Below, piece by piece: positions 60,519-64,000 of a DNA stretch of 64,000 bases (the stretch's first letter is position 1; each line of letters opens with the position of its first letter). Under the pieces are notes generated by a model that was not told where the DNA came from, ran no database searches, and saw nothing but the letters and a program-made list of their open reading frames with translations. A program made the translations under genes and the position numbers. Where the stretch lies: assembly GCA_965224515.1 (NCBI GenBank), contig OZ245051.1, positions 2,914,001 through 2,978,000 of the forward strand, written 5' to 3'. The stretch comes from Sedimenticola_A sp040506425. GTDB taxonomy: Bacteria > Pseudomonadota > Gammaproteobacteria > Chromatiales > Chromatiaceae.

Positions 60519-62261
60519 ATGAATCATTGGCGCCCACTGTTTCTGCTGTTCCTGTCATTTGTCATCCTTGCATTTCCGCTTCATGCACAGGAGAAGACTG
60601 CGGATGATTCCAAAGTAGAAGAGGCGGCGCCTGTCTCTGAATCCCTTAAGAACCCAAGGGCGACCATGGAGACTTTTCTCCATGCCATGAATGACATCAA
60701 GCGGGGTAAACCGGAACGCATTAATGATGCGGTAACCACGCTTGACCTCTCCGGTGTCAACGAGCTGGTGCGTAAGGAAAGAGGCAGGGATCTGGCGTGG
60801 ATGCTGCTGGAGGTGATGGATCGCACCCGCATTATCAAAACAGAACGCATACCGGCCAGAACCGAAGGCAAGCCCTACCTGTTCAACAAGTACCGCAACG
60901 GGGCGGTGCGTATTGTCAGGCAGGAGAGCGGCGAGTGGCTATTTGACCGCGAAACCATAGACAGGCTTCCCCAGGTTATGGACGAGCTGGCGGACAGCGA
61001 GCGTGTCAAAGGCGCGGAGGCCGAAACTTCGTTCCTTCCCTGGCATATACGGATGCGGCAACAGATGCCGGAATCTCTGAAGGCTGATCTCTTTCTGCTC
61101 CCCAATTGGCAGTGGATCGGCCTCTTTCTCACCGTCCTTATGGGTGTTCTTATCGATAAGCTGGTGTCGTTCATGCTGCGGCTCTTCGTACGCCAGTGGC
61201 GCAACCGCAGTTCCAGCGCACAGTTCAAAGAGATATCCGACCAGGTACTTCGTCCCCTCGGCCTGATGGCCATGGCTGTGGTCTGGTGGATCGGCTTGAA
61301 CCTTATGGGTCTGCCGGAGGAGGCGATGCTGATTCTGCTATTGGCGGTGAAGTTCCTGGCCAGTATCTCGGGGGTCTGGGCAGCCTACAGACTGGTCGAC
61401 CTGGTATCGGCAAGGCTGATTCAGAGAGCGGTGAAGACCGAGAACAAACTGGATGATGCGCTTGTCCCCCTGATCCCCAAGACGCTGAAGATCTTCGTCA
61501 CTGTCATCGGTTTCGTTTTCATAGCAGACAATCTCAATGTAGACATATCGAGCCTGCTGGCGGGTCTCGGCCTTGGTGGCCTGGCATTCGCCTTGGCAGC
61601 CAAGGACATGGTGCAGAACCTCTTCGGTTCCGTGACCGTGTTGATGGACAGGACCTTCACCGTGGGTGACTGGATTGTCGTCGATGATAAGGAGGGTACG
61701 GTTGAGCGCATCGGTTTCCGCAGCACCCGGATCAGAACTTTCTACAATTCGCTGGTCACCATTCCCAACTCCAAGTTCATCACCGCCAAGGTGGACAATA
61801 TGGGGGAACGTCGCTATAGACGTCTCTCGTGCAAGCTCTCGCTGACCTACGATACCCCGCCTGACCGGATCGAGGCCTTCTGCGAGGGAGTGCGCGAACT
61901 GGTTCGCCAGCACCCCTACATGCGCAAGGACTATTACCATGTCTACCTGAACGAGTTTGCGGCATCCTCTCTCGATGTTCTGCTCTATGTCTTCTGGGAG
62001 ACACCGGAGTGGAATACAGAGCTGCGCGAGCGTCACCGTTTTATGCTGGATATTCTGCGCCTGGCACAACGACTCGGGGTGGAGTTCGCGTTTCCGACCC
62101 AGACTCTCTATATGCGCCAGGAGGAGATGCCCACATTTGATCAGTCCTCTGAAATGGCCCAGAAAGAGGCATTCGAAATGGGTCAGAAACAGGCCCGGGA
62201 GATTGTCTCCGAGACAACCGGAATCGGTGTGAAACCACCTCCCGTGGTTTTCCCGCGCTGA
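60519..62261 (+). CDS. MscS-family mechanosensitive channel (long form)
   Basis: 580 residues. A signal peptide (1-24), a periplasmic domain (25-195), then about five helices ending in the MscS pore helix LLAGLGLGGLAFALAAKDMVQNLFG with its Gly/Ala pattern. The beta domain has DRTFTVGDWIVVDD and GTVERIGFRSTRIRTFYNSLVTIPNSKF, and the C-terminal domain is complete. Opens under membrane tension to protect against osmotic downshock. The next gene begins 12 bases on. Confidence 0.93.
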   Translation: MNHWRPLFLLFLSFVILAFPLHAQEKTADDSKVEEAAPVSESLKNPRATMETFLHAMNDIKRGKPERINDAVTTLDLSGVNELVRKERGRDLAWMLLEVMDRTRIIKTERIPARTEGKPYLFNKYRNGAVRIVRQESGEWLFDRETIDRLPQVMDELADSERVKGAEAETSFLPWHIRMRQQMPESLKADLFLLPNWQWIGLFLTVLMGVLIDKLVSFMLRLFVRQWRNRSSSAQFKEISDQVLRPLGLMAMAVVWWIGLNLMGLPEEAMLILLLAVKFLASISGVWAAYRLVDLVSARLIQRAVKTENKLDDALVPLIPKTLKIFVTVIGFVFIADNLNVDISSLLAGLGLGGLAFALAAKDMVQNLFGSVTVLMDRTFTVGDWIVVDDKEGTVERIGFRSTRIRTFYNSLVTIPNSKFITAKVDNMGERRYRRLSCKLSLTYDTPPDRIEAFCEGVRELVRQHPYMRKDYYHVYLNEFAASSLDVLLYVFWETPEWNTELRERHRFMLDILRLAQRLGVEFAFPTQTLYMRQEEMPTFDQSSEMAQKEAFEMGQKQAREIVSETTGIGVKPPPVVFPR

Positions 62262-62273
62262 GTTGAGTTGATT

Positions 62274-63320
62274 ATGTCGAAAATTACCAGGTCACTCCCT
62301 GTTCTGTTTCTCTTGCTGGCTGTTCAGCAGGTGATTGCAGGGGATAACCCCGTTATGGAGGGGTATGACGCCTTCAAGGAGGAAGAGTACGAGAGAGCCT
62401 TCGAGCTTTGGCAGGAGCCGGCCAGGGCGGGCAACGCCCGTGCCCAATTTTTTCTGAGCGTGATGTATGCAGAAGGGATCGGGGTGACCCGCGATCCACT
62501 GCGGGCGCTTTACCTTTTGAAGGATGCAGCGGCGGGTGGTCTCAGAACTGCCCAATTTGACCTGGGTATGCGTTATCAGCAGGGCAGGGGCGTAGAGAAG
62601 AGTGAGAGTGCCGGTGCTTACTGGCTTAGCCGGGCGGCCCACAATGGATTGGCCAAGGCCCAGTTCAACCTTGGGGCACTCTATTTTCTCGGCAAGGGAA
62701 TGGAGCAGAACCGGCACCAGGCGGTTTACTGGTACCGGCGTGCTGCGAACAATGGCTCGGACCAGGCCAGGAGTGCCCTTGAGCGTATGGGAGAGCCTGT
62801 TCAGTTGAGTGAAAGCCTGGAGATGCAACCAGCTTCAACTGCTCCTGTGTTAGTTGGTGAAAGCCCAGGTGATGCCGGTGAAAAGATTTATCCTCAAAAT
62901 AATAAAGCAGAAAAAACAAATAAAAACAAAAGGTTCAAGATTGTTTCTAAAGTAAGAAATAAGATTGATGACGCTCTTTCTGCAGAAACTCAACATGGTG
63001 ATGCTGTGCCGGGAGATGACAGGGAGTGGATTCTTGCCCAGCCGGCCTATAACTACAGCATCCAGGTAGCAGCCAGCGATAAAATGAGTGAGATCAACCA
63101 GTTTAAAGCTGGCCTGGAACTGCCGGACAGGCTCTCGGTCTACACTTACATGCAGTCGGGAAAGTCATATTACGGAGTGATTTACGGTAACTATGCTTCT
63201 CTTGAAGAGGCGGAAAAGGTGTTAGCATCTCTGCCGGATTCCGTGTTGAGAAAAGGGCCCTGGGCCAGAAGTTTCAACGCGATTCGTGGGATTATGGACC
63301 TGGAAAGCAAAATTGATTAA
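62274..63320 (+). CDS. Sel1-repeat and SPOR-domain protein
   Basis: 348 residues from the ATG at 62274 (a TTG two codons earlier is possible). A signal peptide ends near VIAGD. Three to four Sel1-type TPR repeats follow at about 30-170 (AGNARAQFFLSVMYAEGIGV; LRTAQFDLGMRYQQGRGV; LAKAQFNLGALYFLGKGM), then a low-complexity Asn/Lys linker, then a C-terminal SPOR domain (YNYSIQVAASDK ... YYGVIYGNYASLEEA) that binds denuded septal peptidoglycan. Likely cell-envelope or division-associated. Confidence 0.88.
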   Translation: MSKITRSLPVLFLLLAVQQVIAGDNPVMEGYDAFKEEEYERAFELWQEPARAGNARAQFFLSVMYAEGIGVTRDPLRALYLLKDAAAGGLRTAQFDLGMRYQQGRGVEKSESAGAYWLSRAAHNGLAKAQFNLGALYFLGKGMEQNRHQAVYWYRRAANNGSDQARSALERMGEPVQLSESLEMQPASTAPVLVGESPGDAGEKIYPQNNKAEKTNKNKRFKIVSKVRNKIDDALSAETQHGDAVPGDDREWILAQPAYNYSIQVAASDKMSEINQFKAGLELPDRLSVYTYMQSGKSYYGVIYGNYASLEEAEKVLASLPDSVLRKGPWARSFNAIRGIMDLESKID

Positions 63321-63392
63321 AATGCTGCATTGCAAAAAACAGGGTTCTTCAAGCATAATAGGCCCGTTTTCAAATTGAGGAGTATTTTCCAG

Positions 63393-63773
63393 ATGCAGCT
63401 GACGCTTCTGAAATGCAAATTGCACCGCGCGTGCGTTACCCATGCCGAACTGGATTACGAAGGATCTTGTGCCATAGACAAGGACCTGCTGGATCGCGCA
63501 GGGATACTCCCTTACGAACAGATTCATATCTATAACCTGGCCAATGGCGAGCGTTTTACCACCTATGCCATAGAGGCGGAGAGAGGATCACGTATCATTT
63601 CGGTGAATGGTGCTGCTGCTCACAAGGCTTCCCCTGAGGACCGGGTTATCATCTGCTCATACGCCACAATGGATGAGGCAGAAGCGGCCGTGTTCAAGCC
63701 GAGCCTGGTCTACTGCAACGAGCATAATCACATCGTTGGTACCAGTGATCAGATCGCCGTCCAGGTAGCCTGA
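63393..63773 (+). CDS. panD: Aspartate 1-decarboxylase
   Basis: 126 residues from the ATG at 63393 with GAGGAG upstream. Makes beta-alanine for pantothenate. The self-cleavage site is Gly24-Ser25 in YEGSCAID, giving the pyruvoyl group on Ser25; NGAAAH and the tail are typical. It supplies the PanC co-substrate but is 4 kb from panBC. Confidence 0.96.
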   Translation: MQLTLLKCKLHRACVTHAELDYEGSCAIDKDLLDRAGILPYEQIHIYNLANGERFTTYAIEAERGSRIISVNGAAAHKASPEDRVIICSYATMDEAEAAVFKPSLVYCNEHNHIVGTSDQIAVQVA

Positions 63774-63790
63774 CCAATCGGAATCAAATA

Positions 63791-63826
63791 AAAAAGACCG
63801 TCGGTGCTGACACCGGCGGTCTTTTT
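63791..63826. terminator. Bidirectional terminator between panD and glgA
   Basis: A 16-bp stem with one G-T pair, AAAAAGACCGTCGGTG and CACCGGCGGTCTTTTT with loop CTGA; A/T runs on both sides allow termination of both convergent genes. Confidence 0.9.
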
Positions 63827-63866
63827 TTTGCTCAATATTTACCAAAGGGCTTTAAGAAGAAATCCC

Positions 63867-64000
63867 TCAGGCAATGGGATTCGGTGCCGGGTTGTCGATA
63901 GCCTGGCGGTAGATATCCTGGTAGTGCAGGGCGCTTGCGTCCCAGCTGAAGTCTTGCTTCATTCCCGTTGTGGCCAGTTTTTCCCACCATATTGCCGGGC
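63867..64000 (-). CDS. glgA: Glycogen synthase, C-terminal end (partial)
   Basis: Only the last 44 codons are in the window, ending at the TGA at 63867. The sequence WWEKLATTGMKQDFSWDASA and QDIYRQAI matches the C terminus of bacterial ADP-glucose-dependent glycogen synthase (GT5). Frame open to the window edge. Confidence 0.8.
   Translation of the reverse strand, partial: PAIWWEKLATTGMKQDFSWDASALHYQDIYRQAIDNPAPNPIA

Overview
The window looks like a chromosome segment of a gammaproteobacterium, probably a sulfur-oxidising or sediment-type member of the Chromatiales (a Sedimenticola or Ca. Thiodiazotropha-like lineage). This is inferred from gene content: many multihaem and dihaem c-type cytochromes, a Tat-exported molybdopterin oxidoreductase, several c-di-GMP enzymes, and a pcnB-folK-dNK-panBC cluster. 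No marker gene was compared, so the lineage is a guess.

Layout. 1-3670: signalling block with a cobalamin-binding protein carrying the Wx9EH signature of light-sensing CarH-type modules, translationally coupled to a diguanylate cyclase, a PLP-dependent deaminase/desulfhydrase, and an EAL phosphodiesterase. 4099-12602: BvgS-like hybrid kinase, DUF2520 reductase, tcdA, gdhA, a Tat-exported aldo/keto reductase operon, thioredoxin-like protein and two tiny membrane proteins, one of them a 55-aa YqaE/Pmp3 gene. 12758-17582: complete livKHMGF amino-acid ABC transporter operon with a hairpin between livK and livH. 17806-25991: a GGDEF/REC-CheC pair, small basic and coiled-coil proteins, a VWA lipoprotein-ECF sigma-membrane protein operon, and a ThiE/TenI-like protein. 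26049-30689: two genes broken by single in-frame stops (a Cache-GGDEF gene and a CPBP protease), then four tandem copies of a 277-278 bp MITE-like element inserted in a terminator with a 9-bp target duplication.

30690-37158: respiratory operon (pentahaem cytochrome, molybdopterin catalytic subunit, 4x[4Fe-4S] ferredoxin, dihaem cytochrome, DUF302) with a Crp/Fnr-type gene upstream on the same strand; it has no membrane anchor subunit. 37502-45365: valS, a TVP38-flavoprotein fusion, a patatin, a molybdenum-carrier-like protein and a radical SAM enzyme.

45627-54902: a mobile island of about 9.23 kb bounded by 46-bp direct repeats at the 3' end of tRNA-Glu(CUC). It encodes a tyrosine integrase, an AlpA-like regulator, an AAA replication helicase next to GGCGGATT repeats (probable origin), an HK97 major capsid protein and a P27 small terminase. 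This is the gene plan of a phage-inducible chromosomal island (phage satellite). Its large terminase is reduced to a 39-codon stub that runs into an integron-type array of three cassettes and four attC-like sites with no integron integrase. This nesting of gene cassettes inside a satellite is the most unusual part of the window.

54858-64000: tRNA-Glu, pcnB (apparently starting at a non-AUG/GUG/UUG codon), folK, a deoxynucleoside kinase, panB, panC, a dihaem cytochrome, an MscS channel, a Sel1-SPOR protein, panD and the 3' end of glgA.
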